Shown: piece after piece, positions 25,401-37,000 of the stretch
Layout: each line of letters opens with the position of its first letter
How positions within the stretch are numbered: the stretch's first letter is position 1
Source: Campylorhamphus procurvoides
Taxonomy: Eukaryota; Chordata; Aves; Passeriformes; Dendrocolaptidae
Reading direction: 5' to 3'
NCBI GenBank assembly: GCA_013396655.1
Contig: WBMV01000301.1
Span: 1,223,291 to 1,287,290, forward strand
DNA length: 64,000 nt
Notes under the pieces: model-generated
Told to the model about the DNA's origin: nothing
Database searches by the model: none
The model's input: the letters and a program-made list of their open reading frames with translations, nothing else
Program-made: the position numbers and the translations under genes

Positions 25401-27820
25401 GGGACTCCAGGCTGATCCCCAGGATCTCTAGGCTTCCCATCAGAGCTTTTGGAGGTTTATTGGCTGATTCTGCACACCAAAAGGGAAACCAATTTACAGA
25501 AACTGTAAAAATCCTCATGTAAAAATCTGAGGAGCAGTAAAACACAAAGAGCATATGTCAGTGGGACCCAGTGCTCCTGGGTATTGGCAACAGCCTGCAT
25601 TTCAGTACTGTCCCACAGAGAGTTATTCAACCAGAAATGAAAAATAAAAACCATGATTGCAGGAAGAAGGTCCCAGGATGCAGTGACTCTGAAAAGGACT
25701 CAGGGTCCTGATGAACTGCACTTGTGGGCTCAGGATACCTATATGGTCAACATAGTTTTGTGAAGACTAAAGGGAATACTAAACAGCATTATGCTTCCAC
25801 TGTATTCCCCATGTGCACAGCCACTGCTAGAATACTTACTTCAAATTTGGTGTTTCAGATCCAAAAATATACAGATAAATTGGAGAGATCAGAGCAATGA
25901 GGAACATGCAGAAGCAGTTCCTGGAGAGAAAGAGTGAAGAAACTCAATGTATTTAGCTTACAGAGATAAACAGTGACTAGGATGCAGTCTGTAAGTACGA
26001 GACCAAAGCACAGAAATGTGGCAATAAGGTCTCTGAAGTCTAGCAGACAAATAAATACCAAAATCCTGAATGGGTGATGAATCCAGATAAGTTCATGAAT
26101 CTTCAAGAACAAAGTTTAAATTTTATTAGAAAAGATAATTAACAGTTAAACAAAATTTTATATTTTACAATGAGTCTTCTATCATTGGAAAAAGTTTAGT
26201 CATTGTCGGACACTTTTCTAATAATGTCTTCAGTGCAAGCAGGAATTAATTCCGGCCTTAACTTCTGTTACAGCTGAGGTCATGAAGGGACGTTGATCAA
26301 TTTTAACACCAGGATTAATGGACATGTATTCATCCTATAGTCCCTCGTATACGCATTTAACATCTGGGCTTAAAAGACCAAGATTCTCACCCATTCTACC
26401 CTGAAACTCTGCAACAACTCAGGATGATGCTCTGTAGAGGAGCTTAAGCCACAGTATCAGGTGATTTTAGGAAGGATAAAACATTACTCAGAAAACCACA
26501 TTTTTTTCAAAATCTCCAGAGGAGAAAAGATGGTGAGAGCTATTTAAGGCTCTTCTTCTGCCACATGTCACACGTTGTGACGCACTCTGTCAGTGTGGTT
26601 ACACAACACCGCCACCTCCTCAGACACAGCCGCCTTTCCATGGAGGTCCTGTGCCCCCCCTGCCACTCCCTGGCCCCCCACCATGCCAAAAGCAAAGTAA
26701 CAACTCTGCTGATATCTGTCAAACCCATCAATTGTGAAGCAAGGATGCATTCATCTCTTCCTAGAGACTTCTCGCCTCTCTTTGGCACACAAAACCCTTG
26801 CTATGGTCAAAATACAATTGCTATTCTATTTTTATTAATTATTTACTGACATTTAATTTGGTGTTCTATAGAGGTACCAAAGGATGCTGGCATTGCATAT
26901 GAGAGAATCAATCCAGCAGTCATTCCACCTCCTGGCACTGGAGTATGAAGCTATAGAGGGAAGGCTGACAAGCTGCACTTCTAGTTTTGCATACAGCCCT
27001 GCAGACTCGTGAACAACTCAGGTGAATCACTGTGTCTGTTCGTGCAATCAGAACACTGGAGGGCCCTGAAACACTGTTTTGCCATAGTATTCTGGTCAGC
27101 ATAAAAAATTATCAAAAATTAAATTACAACTATGATAGCTATCAGAAACTAGATTAAAAAAACATGTAAAAACTTTAACAGGAGTATTTTGGCTGTTATT
27201 TGATTGAATTAAGAGCACCAAGCTAAAATATGTGCTGCTGTGGTTATGATTTCTTTCCAGGCTTTAAAGATAAGCATGTGTTCACATCATAAGCTACTGC
27301 CATGAATATATATATATATTTAAAAAAAACAAGGCTACACGAAGCCACCAGTAATCTCAAAGTGAAGGTTGCCCAATACTTTCCAGAATACGGCTATGCC
27401 TTGAAACATTTATGGATGTCCTTTTTTTTTCCTTTAAATTATAATGGATGACTGCTTTTGAATGAATTTTTAGTGAGAGGGAAAAATAAAGATTAACAAT
27501 TTCTGACCTTGAGACTAAAGGAAAATACTGTGCTCCACCATTTTCAAAGTACATGTTCAACAATTTACTTAGGCAACTCGGGCAACCCGGTAGTTCTTTG
27601 ATAAGGGAACCAACTCAAAAGGAAGGGAACTGTCCCTTGGGTAAACGCTGCATAAATAGAAATTAAAAGCCTTTCAAAAGCTGTGTGTTCAATGCACAAT
27701 AAGGATTCCAGTTAAACATCGCCACTATTCTGTCACACAGAATAATCCAGCTTGGGACTTGCAGGAGGAGGGCTATGCCTGCACTTGCTCTTTGTCTGCC
27801 GTACGTAGCTCTGGCCTGAA
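22401..27820. other. Unique DNA, no gene seen
   Basis: AT-rich sequence with a purine-rich stretch at about 24670-24718 and a somewhat GC-richer patch at 26560-26700. That patch holds a short inverted repeat (GTCACA-CGT-TGTGAC, 26567-26581). A (AT)7 microsatellite lies at 27306-27319. Open frames are short and carry no recognisable features. Confidence 0.5.
27306..27319. repeat. (AT)7 microsatellite
   Basis: Seven uninterrupted AT units, followed by an A-rich run. Confidence 0.9.
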
Positions 27821-27871
27821 CCATGGGAATACAGGAGCCATGGGAACACAGGAGCCATGGGAATACAGGGA
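27821..27871 (+). repeat. Three-copy 17-bp tandem repeat
   Basis: The unit CCATGGGAATACAGGAG is present three times in register at 27821, 27838 and 27855. The middle copy has one substitution and the last copy differs at its 3' end. Each copy carries an NcoI-type CCATGG core. The flanks are unrelated, indicating local slippage or unequal exchange. Confidence 0.95.
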
Positions 27872-28589
27872 ACTGAAATCAGCTGTTCCTGCTTTCATGT
27901 TCAGGCACTAGGAAGAAAAAAAATAGTGACCGGACCCATGTGCATAAAAAGGGAGATTAAACGAAGGCTAAATCTAAGTTTACAGGAGACTGGATCAAAG
28001 GCATCTTGGATTTAGGATGACTTTACCTGTGAGGTTTAAGTTAAAAGTTTCACAAGTGAAATTAGTGATAATGCTGAGCTTGTAAATTAACCATTCTCTG
28101 GAGGAAGAAAGAATCCTGAATTTTTGAAAAGTTTATTTGTAACAGAAGAGTCAAGCACTCTTTAAAGGATCTGATCTTTATTTTTTATTTAAAATTTTAA
28201 CCTTTTTTCTGCACAAACCAAAGGGAAAGGCAAACTCCATTGCTATTTTGATAATTCTAACCCATGAATGTCTTCCAAGGGAAGTCATGTTTTCTTTCTA
28301 AAAGTGCTTCACATAAAAATACCTCTTCCTTCTCCTTTACAAATACAAGTACAGCAAGCTTTTCTAGAACCAAAGATCAAACGTGCTACTCAGATGTGTA
28401 CCCTCTGGGATTACTCATGTTTTCAGAAGCTGCTCAGAGCTTTCCACCCTTCTAAATTGGCTGGAAGCCAAAGCACACAGGAACCTGCAGGAAGTTCCCA
28501 GTTTAAAACTACCCAGTGATGCTTCTGTTGGGCTTTCTGAGTGCAGTACACTGATACTTTGCTTCGGTTTTCTAATCTCTTTACTTTGC
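27872..28589. other. Unique DNA next to the CR1 insertion
   Basis: AT-rich sequence without a recognised gene or repeat. It ends at the CR1 3' terminus. Confidence 0.55.
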
Positions 28590-30345
28590 AGAATCATAGA
28601 ACAGTTGAGATTTGAATGGACCTCTGGAGGTAATCTGGTCCAATCCCCTCCTGCTCAGCAGGGTTAGTTGCCCAGGAGCATGTCCAGATGGCTTTTTGTT
28701 ATCTCTAGTAATGGAGACTCAACAATCTCTCTGGTCAGCCTGTGGCACTGCTTAGTCACACCCACAGTGAAAAAGTGTTTCCTGATGTTCAGAGGGAACC
28801 TCCTGTATTTCAGTTCATGTCCATTGTCCCTTGCAGAGTCACTGCTGAAAAGCACCTGCCTTCTCTTTGCATCCTCCCTTTGGGTATTTATGTACACTGA
28901 AAAGATCCTTCTGATCCTTCTCTTTGGGCTAAACTGTACCAGCCTTTTCTCATAGATGGGATGCACCAGTCTCTTCATCATCTTTGCGGCCATTCATTGG
29001 ACCCTCTCCTGTATGTCCATGTGTCACTTGTACCAAAGAAACCAGAAGTGGAAAGAGTGCTCCAGGTGTGGCCTCACCAGTGCTGAGTATATGGAAAGGA
29101 TCACTTCCCTCTACCTGCTGGTAATAATTTGTCTAATGGAGGATACTAGGAGACTTCTCTGCTACGAGCGTGCATTGCTTGCTCATGTTCACCAGAGCTC
29201 CTAGATAATTTTCTGCTAAGCTGCTTCCCAGCTGGTTATCTTCCAGCATATCAGTGCATGGAGTGGTTTCTCCCCAGGTGCAGGGCTTTGCATTTTTCCT
29301 TGATGAACTTCATGAGGTTTAAGTTGGCTCATTTGTCTAGCCTGTCAAGGTCCCTTGAGATGGCAGGACAACTCTCTGGAGTATCAGCCACTCTGCCCTG
29401 TTTTATGTCATCAACAAACTTGCTGAGGGTAAACTCTATCCCATCATCTAGAGAGCTGATAAAGAAATGAAACATGACAACCTGATATTGACTCCTGGGG
29501 TATATCACTAGTTACTGGCCTCCGGTTAGAATTTGCACTTCCCCCTGAGACTGGTCATTCAGTCAGTTTTCAAATCACCTCACTGTTGTTCATCCAGCCC
29601 ATGTATCAACAGCTTGCCCACAAGGATCTTATAGGAGACAGTGTTAAAGGCCATACTGAAGCCCAGATATGCAATATCCACTGCTTTTCCCTCATGTACC
29701 AGGTCAGCCACTACATCATAGGAGTTTACCAAGTTAGTCAAGCATGACTTATGCTTGGTGAAGCCATGTTGACTACTGCTACTGATTTTTCTGTCCTTAT
29801 GTGCCTGTAAATGGTTTCCAGAATTAGCTGCTTCAACATCTTCCAAGGCACTGGGGTGAGGCTGGCTGGACTGTAGTTCCTTGGTTTCTTCTCTCCCTTT
29901 TTGAAGGTGGGGTGACATTTTCTTTCCTCCAGTCTCCAGGAACTTCTCCCAGTCACCGTGGTTAATTATAGATTATTGCCTTGCAATGATGTCTGGCAGC
30001 CTCCTCAGTGTTCATGGGTGCATCCTGTCAGGGCCCATGGATTTTTATGTATACAGGTTGCTTAAGTATTCCCTGATCTGATCCTTTTCCAACAAGGCTA
30101 CATCTTTCTTGCACCAGCCTTTCTCCTTGTCTCCAGGAGCTGGGATTCCTGAAGGCCAGTCTTGCTAATAAAATTCAGTATTTCAGTCTTTTTCACATCT
30201 TGCATAATCAGGTCCCCCATCTCACTGAGTAATGGGCCCACATTTTCCCTAGTCTTCCTTTTGTCACTTATGCACTTCTAAATGCCGTTCTTGTTGCCTT
30301 TCACATCCCTGGTCAGTTTTAATTCCATTTAACTTTCCAAACTTT
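28590..30345 (-). mobile_element. 5'-truncated, inactive CR1 LINE
   Basis: The left edge reads GAATCATAGAAC, the reverse complement of the CR1 terminal TTCTATGATTC, followed by the usual short 3' UTR. The stop of the ORF2 C-terminus is at 28664-28666, and the preceding peptide includes FFTVGVTK, REIVESP and LDMLLGN, typical of the CR1 ORF2 end. Further right on the minus strand are reverse-transcriptase pieces: NYSPASLTPVPWKML, then QHGFTKHKSCLTNLV in another frame, so a frameshift separates them near 29800. Motif A reads YLGFSMAFNTV, where both usual aspartates are lost (normally YLDFSKAFDTV-like). The FADD box survives as FVDD at 29407-29418. Homology fades near 30345. About 1.75 kb of a roughly 4.5 kb element remains, the usual outcome of incomplete reverse transcription. 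It cannot encode active enzyme. Confidence 0.93.
28664..29956 (-). pseudogene. Broken CR1 ORF2 (reverse transcriptase domain and C-terminus)
   Basis: This is the coding remnant inside the CR1 copy. In a live element ORF2 encodes an endonuclease and a reverse transcriptase that copies CR1 RNA at a nicked genomic target. Here the endonuclease and the start are absent through 5' truncation. The reverse transcriptase is split over at least two frames around 29800, with further stops between about 29000 and 29580. The catalytic aspartate of motif A is replaced by glycine and the following aspartate by asparagine. The YADD/FADD-type box is FVDD and keeps both aspartates. The final 109 codons, 28664-28993, are open and well conserved. 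I infer neutral decay after insertion. Confidence 0.88.
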
Positions 30346-32247
30346 ATCATACACAATGGTGGAAATACTGACTTTTTGGCATTCTTTTTCTCTGGTTGTA
30401 GGTAGCACCATGGCCTGACAACACACTTTGTGGAAACAGTTCTAAATTATGAATGTCCTGTTCTCATGCAAGAAATGGGAGCTTTTAATAGAAAAGGTAA
30501 TGTCCACCCATATTTCACTGCACTATTTGAAAACTGTATATATGGTAATGGTTTTCCTAGCATTTCCAAGAATTTCAGACCATAGGAATCTCACTTTTTA
30601 GCCATCATATTTAATTTTGGAAAAAATGGTCTCTCCAGTAATCTTTGCATGGTGAAGTGCAGGCAATCATGAATGCCCATACAAGCCAGTTCAGCAAGTT
30701 TAGGCATTTTATTTCTTTCTTTGTTTCTTTCAAGAGAAAACCAAGTCATCTTACAAAGAAACTTCATAGTATGCTGCGAGCTATCATGACATAATTTTAG
30801 CATACATCATTAGCATGCATATTGTAAATAGATCCAGTGGAATGGTATTTGCTGAATCATGCATGAATTATGTCCATGTTTGTTTTGGCATTAATGGTAT
30901 TTGCAAACCAGACTAATAATTTCATGTTTATTGGTGGCTAAAAACACCCTTTATGTATTATCAGCAGATAAGTGGAAAACCCCGTTCATAGCCAAATACT
31001 TGAGGCAAGTTTGGGTTTGGAAAGCCAAGTCATTTGCCACTTAAAAGTTCTACAACTCTGTCTATTGGAGGTTGCTCTCAACCTGCAGACTAAAGTATTT
31101 GGAGTTACATGTGTTTGACATAGGAGATAGATTCTGACATACTTTGAAAATTGTTCAGTTCAGTAACTAGCTCAGGTTCAGCTCAGCTGAACAAGAGTTG
31201 AATCAGGCAAGATTTCAAAAATATTCTCTCTGTGTTTCTGACCAGCTTTAAACCTGCTTACTTTCCCAGAACAATTTTTTTTTCTTTGCCCTTCTCTAAA
31301 ATCATGATTTTATTGATTTAAGGATTTGTTCAGCTAGCCCTGAACATGCTATTAGAGTGAGCAAGCAGGCTGGGATCTCTGGGACCCTGGAACCAATGAA
31401 AAGAAAGGTCTTGTTGATAAAGAGAAAGAAATGAGGTGTGAGCCTCTTGGAGAGCATGTATCAGTAACACACCCCTAGTAAAATTTGGCTTTTCTCAGTC
31501 CATTCTCTTGAGCTTTAAATCCTGAAGTCACTTGAAGAAAGTAGAATAGCAAGAGAAAGAGGTGGGGTATATCTGTGTGTGACTATATTAACCTAAAAGT
31601 GTACACCTCCCTGATCTGGTCCTCTGTTCAAGATTTTTGCTTGATGGAAGCCCATGGAAATTCACTTCTGCAATAAAGCCAGCTATAGAAATTACTGAGG
31701 AGGTAAACTAGAACCCAAGGAGAAGATACCATAGCATTGCCCTTAAGATTGTAACAGCTAGGATACTGGAATCCTGTTGGTAATATTACAGCATAAATTA
31801 AAATAAATGAAAAGTCCAAACAATTAAGAAGCCATTGAGAAGCAATTTTTAAATTGTCTGTGGTAGAAGCACAAGCCAGTAAGGGGATACTCTTTCATTT
31901 TTAAGTAGTTCTTAAATCTTTGAGGCTGTCCTGCTAACTAAAGTAGAAAGAAACATGCACTTCTGTCCTGTCAGAGTGTTATGTGAGTACTCCATCTAGA
32001 CTAGCACCATAGGGGCCTAGGAATATCATGACTACCCTTCCTCTTCATGGCCCCAGATAAAGGTAAAGGGCTCATAACTGCATTTGTCATAAAGGGTCAG
32101 GAAAGACTGGAATCTTGCATTATATCTTCATAATGATGAAATAAAAGAAGGGGGAAAGCAAAAGTTGGTGTCAGTGTGAGGGCAAGTAGAAGGACTGAGA
32201 GGACTGCTAAAAGCAGAACACATCCTGGCATGCTTAATACTGTTTTA
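30346..32247. other. Unique DNA, no gene seen
   Basis: AT-rich sequence with no recognised gene or repeat family. Just before 32248 there is a small local echo: TTAATACTGT occurs at about 32234 and again at 32254. Confidence 0.55.
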
Positions 32248-32445
32248 ACCTGTTTAATACTGTGATGTGTATTACTGCATAACTACCTATATGGGCTATG
32301 TTTACCAAGCTCCCCTGAGTCAACAGTTTTCCCATTCAGCACAGAAATCTCTTCTGCTTTTCATCAAATGTATCTAAAGTTACAATGACTCTTCAGATTT
32401 CACACTGAAGTAATATGGAGAGGAACTTTATCAGAGTACTCTGAA
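32248..32445 (+). repeat. 198-bp direct repeat, copy A
   Basis: This segment aligns without gaps to 33548-33745. I count 11 mismatches over 198 bp, about 94% identity. It includes GTGATGTGTATTACTGCAT, AACAGTTTTCCCATTC and TTTATCAGAGTACTCTGAA. Similarity stops sharply after CTGAA at the right and soon before ACCTGTTT at the left. No TG...CA ends, inverted termini, poly-A tail or CR1 terminus mark it as a known element. It may be a segmental duplication or two copies of an unrecognised repeat. Confidence 0.95.
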
Positions 32446-33547
32446 CATCTCAGCAGGGGGAAAACAGCCTTCAAACCCTCAATTATCCTCACAAAAGGCA
32501 GAAAATTATAGCCAATAGCCAAAGCATGACTTGTCCAGGAAACACATTCTGTCCCCCTTTTGGGAATACATATCCACAGTGTCAGGTACCACAAGCTACA
32601 AAAATATTTTGTGGATCCCTGCAGATATTACACAAATATACAAAAACCCCCCTTATTATTCAACCTAGCAGTACAGCCACACACATAAAAAATAAAAATT
32701 AAAAAACCAACAAACATTTAAAAAGCAACTTTAATGTAGAAATACTCACCAGATACAAAACTATAACCCACATGGCTACACAAACTCACTGAATAGAAAA
32801 GTCTTATAATGTTCACATAAAATTCACACTACATAAAACTCCCTAAAATTACATAGTGCAAGAAAGAGGTAAGAGTTAAATTCTCTTATTGCTGAGTGCT
32901 AGCCTTTTTTAATTTTTATTAATAGTTTCAATTTTCATTGAGTATTCAAGCTGCATTGAGAGCACACTTAAACTACTGAGGTGTGGTCATCTTTATTAGC
33001 TGGTTATCTCATACACCTGTATGATCCAGAAAGCCCTGCTCCAGAATACAACCCTCTCAGACACAGGTACTGGTGCAAATTGCCAGTGAAGAAAGTTCTC
33101 TCTCCATTAACTCTAAGGAAAGCTGAGAAAATGGGCTGGCTGTTCAGATGAGAGGTTTCTAACATTGTGGGTATGGAGTAGAATGCAAATGATACGAGCA
33201 TATGGGAGAATAGACTTTTCTTCTCTCTGAAGGAAGAAAACTTGCTAAGCAGGAAATGGGAGAAGTTGGGGTTTTTTCCCAACAGCTGGTAAGCTGTCCC
33301 ACCAGCTTACCAGCAACATAGGGAATTGCTAACAATGGTGATCCAGCAGCTAAGCATAATCTTGTCTTAACTAAAGGACTATTTACTCTAAAAGACTGAA
33401 TCATTAAGAATGTATTTCAGAGTTTGTTGAGTCATGGCCTGTGTTAATAAGGAACTATGGAACCACCAGAGTGGTTTATTTGGAGGATAGGTCTTGACAG
33501 AGTTTAGGTCTTCCTGCCCTTATTTTCTCTACAGTAGTGCTTGGTGT
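32446..33547. other. Spacer between the two 198-bp repeats
   Basis: About 1.1 kb of AT-rich DNA including an A-rich stretch at about 32685-32720. No coding capacity, transposase-like or retroviral sequence was seen, so there is no support for reading the repeats as LTRs of one element. Confidence 0.55.
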
Positions 33548-33745
33548 ACCTGTTTCATACAGTGATGTGTATTACTGCATAATTACCTATATGGGCTACA
33601 TTTACCAAGCTCCCCTGTGTCAACAGTTTTCCCATTCTGCACAGAAATCTCTTCTGCTTTTCATCAAACATATCTAAAGTTACAATGACTTTTCAGATTT
33701 CACACTGAAGTAATATGGAGAGGGACTTTATCAGAGTACTCTGAA
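33548..33745 (+). repeat. 198-bp direct repeat, copy B
   Basis: Same orientation and length as copy A at an exact offset of 1,300 bp. The 11 differences are scattered, mostly transitions, and none is an indel. To the right the sequence changes abruptly to ATAGTATTTTTTTATGG, which has no counterpart after copy A. Confidence 0.95.
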
Positions 33746-33953
33746 ATAGTATTTTTTTATGGTGTTAATTCTCCAACTTTGCCTGGCAGCTGTTTCTTTT
33801 ATATGTCAGAAAAAATTTACATGCACAGCTGGGTAGGGTTTTTCCTTCAAATTGCAGTGATTTACCTTCAGAGTATGTAAATCTTTGGAAACTAATTTCA
33901 AAAATCCTACTCTGTAGAAACCATGCTGTTTTAATAGAACACACAATTATATT

Positions 33954-34069
33954 AAACAAACAAACAATAAACCCACAACAACAGCAACAACAAAAAACCA
34001 AAAAAAAGACCAACAAAAAAATCAACACCCCCCCCCTGCAAAAAAAAAAGCAAACAAAAAACCAAAACC
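33954..34069 (+). repeat. A/C-rich low-complexity tract
   Basis: About 115 bp made almost only of A and C on the plus strand: CAAA and CAA units, A-runs, a run of nine C (34027 onward) and more A-runs. It is strand-asymmetric simple sequence. A cysteine-, phenylalanine- and glycine-rich ORF on the opposite strand is a by-product of this composition. Confidence 0.9.
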
Positions 34070-37000
34070 GCATGCCATTTCTAAAACAACATAAAACGAT
34101 CCACAACTCTAACATTTATTGTTTTCTATAGGCCAAATCTTTGGCTTGTGCAAATTGGTACAACATTCAAGTTTTCAGAATGTACCAGTTTATCCTAGCC
34201 AGCCAACTGTTTAAAAATCTTCATGTCCTGAGCCATACATTTAATTTTAATGTATTTTGAGTAAATAGTTAATTACAATGTTCCAAGTCCCAGCAAAGAG
34301 GATTGCTGGAAAACCCGCAAAAAGGAGTTGCCAATTGTTGAAATAGGTTAGTTAACATTAATTCAGTATGATAGTTCATGGCACACTGAGTACAGCATTC
34401 ACAAAACCAATGGAGCTGGTCTTTTGTTCTACACAGAAGCACCAGAAATCTCTTCTAGAAATGATGTCATTCAGGAAATACTAATGTCTTCATTCATCTG
34501 CTGTCAATGAATCACTTTCAAAGGTCATAAGACTTCTATATTGTATGAATGTTCACCTAAACATCAAAAACAGATCAGTCCTTACAGATTACTCTCTTAT
34601 TTTAAAAATGCTAAATTTTAAAGGGGAGTATATCTCTTCTTTAAAAAAAATAAAATTAAAGTAGGCAGACAGTAAAAATGTAATACAATAATGAAATAAA
34701 TGAATACCAGGAATGAGGATCCATGCCAAGAGATCTAGCACTCAGCTCAGTGAAATAGCTATTCATTTGCATGTGTTGTGTGTCACATATCTGCAAACAT
34801 GAACCCTTCGCACATTTGACTGGAAAGTACAATCAATTGACCATAATCTGTAAATTCATTGCAAATCTTCTATTCAGCAAAGTCAGATCCATCTTACTTA
34901 AGCAGTGGTTCAAGCCAGCCATGGTAAAGTAATAAGAGTAAAACCTGGGGTTTAGGTGTTCTCTCATCAGAAAGATTTTTTTTATACAAAGCTACTGATG
35001 CCTTGGAAAGATATGTGAGAATGTAAGTAGTGTCATGCTACATATAACTTCTAAATCATATTCTAGACCTTATGTTTAGATATCACTAGATTGCATAAGC
35101 AGGAGCAATTGTGTCACCAGTTGAATGCCAATTAGCTAATCCCAAATTTTGATGGGACTAGTGGGTTTATGTTAACTCCGATTTTAATTATAGTTTCAAC
35201 AGGCAGTGTGTGTGGAGACAGATGAATGAGAAGGATGGAGAAATGACTGGCCCACCATGCCTGCTCTCAGTTCTAGACATTGTATATTCACAAGAGGGGC
35301 TTTCACTTGTGCCAGCTGATATATGAATTCAGGATGACAATGACTTTTAAATATTTGTTTTCAATGGAATTATCAATTTCTGTTGTTTCTCCTTAAAACC
35401 TGTCAATCCTTGTAAAGTGAGTTGTGGGACTTGCTGTCAGAGCAACTCTCTGACCTCTGTTATCTTTTGGGTTCTGCATTTGCAGGAAATGGGGTAACTT
35501 ACAAACTCCTCAGTCCTGATTTTGCACAGTGGCTTGCAGGTCACCATGCCATACAGGTACCTAAGTTACCTTCATGTTTGTAGCTACCCTGCAATAATGC
35601 ACCTAGTCTTTATTCACAATGAGAATCCCACAGAGATGCAGACATAAAGCTTAAAGGTTCTCATGAAAATCAGAGGCATACATAAGGATTCAACGAAGGA
35701 TTGAGACCTAGTAGTGTTGACACCTATAAGGGTTTGGGTGTGTTGCATTTTTTTTTTTTTTATGGTGTGGGGAAATTTGTAGTTTCCTTTCCATCAACGC
35801 AGTAAACATGAACTTCATCCTGTAATGGGATGCTTCATAATTGCCTGTTCTGGTGGTTTTTATTTGTCACTGTCAGATGGAAGTCTGTGTAGAGTACACC
35901 TCAGATCTACTCAAGTATCATGAATTCCGTGTTTCTAAGCAGTAGCCAGCATTAATGGACAATCTAGCTGTGTACACCTTTCGTAAACAGAAAGAATTGA
36001 TTGTAGGTAACAGTACTGCTTCCTGTATTCCTATAAAAAAACCTAAAACCAAACCATTTTTTTTTCTTCTCCAATATTCAGAATTATTGTGCTTGGATAT
36101 GGTTTATTTCAATGAACATTTTCAGTGAAGGGCAAATAAATTTTATTGAGAGTGTTTTCCATTTTTCAAAGTTCTTTTTTTGTCAGCTGCAGATGAAAAC
36201 ATAAAGAAATGCCACCCAGTCCCTGGCCCTTTAGCATACTAACCATAAAAACATCACAGCATGCCATGTTTGTGAAGAAAAGATTGCTTTCAACAAGTGT
36301 GGGGTCCTGTTTTTGAAAGCCTATAACTCAAGAAAATTGAAGCAGTTTTTCACTCAATATCAGCTAATATTCCATTACAAGTCCATTACAGTTGTACAGG
36401 TTTTCAAAATATCATTAGTGTAATATTTTTTTTATTTTTTTTAATGAGAAATGTCCATTTTCTCACTCTTGCACTCTGAAGTAGATCACGCATCTTGAAA
36501 ATTTCTTTTGGGTAGAAATCAAGCTAGAAATACTCCAGCTACAAAGACGATTATATTTTTCTGAGTTTGGGAAGAACTGGTTAAAAAAAAGAAATCTATA
36601 TGCTGCCTCAAAGATTTAGTTGGCAGTATAATCAAATAACAGGCTACTGTGATGAAGTGAGATTACCTGAGGTATGTGCTCTCTAGAAAAAGAGGTAGAA
36701 TTAAATGTAAGGTGTTTTTGAAGTATAATTGTAACCCAATGTTAAAAGTTGCTAAATCCCTTATCAGGGAGTGTTACCCACGCTGCAGACATCTGCACAA
36801 AACATTTCAAAAGTTGCAGTATCAGTCTATTCAACATTTACCTGCAAACACTGCGAAATTCATTAAAGAATAGAAATTATTTGTAAGTTCTTGTGAAAAG
36901 TTTAACAAGACAAAATTAATTTTCTATGTACCCAGATGCATTTTATTTTTAAACCCATATTTGGTTGTTGGATTCCCTTTTGGCATTGAAGAGAAGGTGA

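Noticed and set aside
26567..26581. Short inverted repeat GTCACA-CGT-TGTGAC
   Set aside because: Six-bp arms are expected many times by chance in 64 kb.
32248..33745. Reading the two 198-bp repeats as LTRs of one small retroelement
   Set aside because: There are no TG...CA ends, no primer-binding site or polypurine tract was recognised, and no coding remnants lie in the spacer.
33765..34115. 116-codon minus-strand frame rich in Phe and Cys, looking membrane-like
   Set aside because: It is the translation of the complement of an A/C simple repeat, and the hydrophobic runs come from poly-T.
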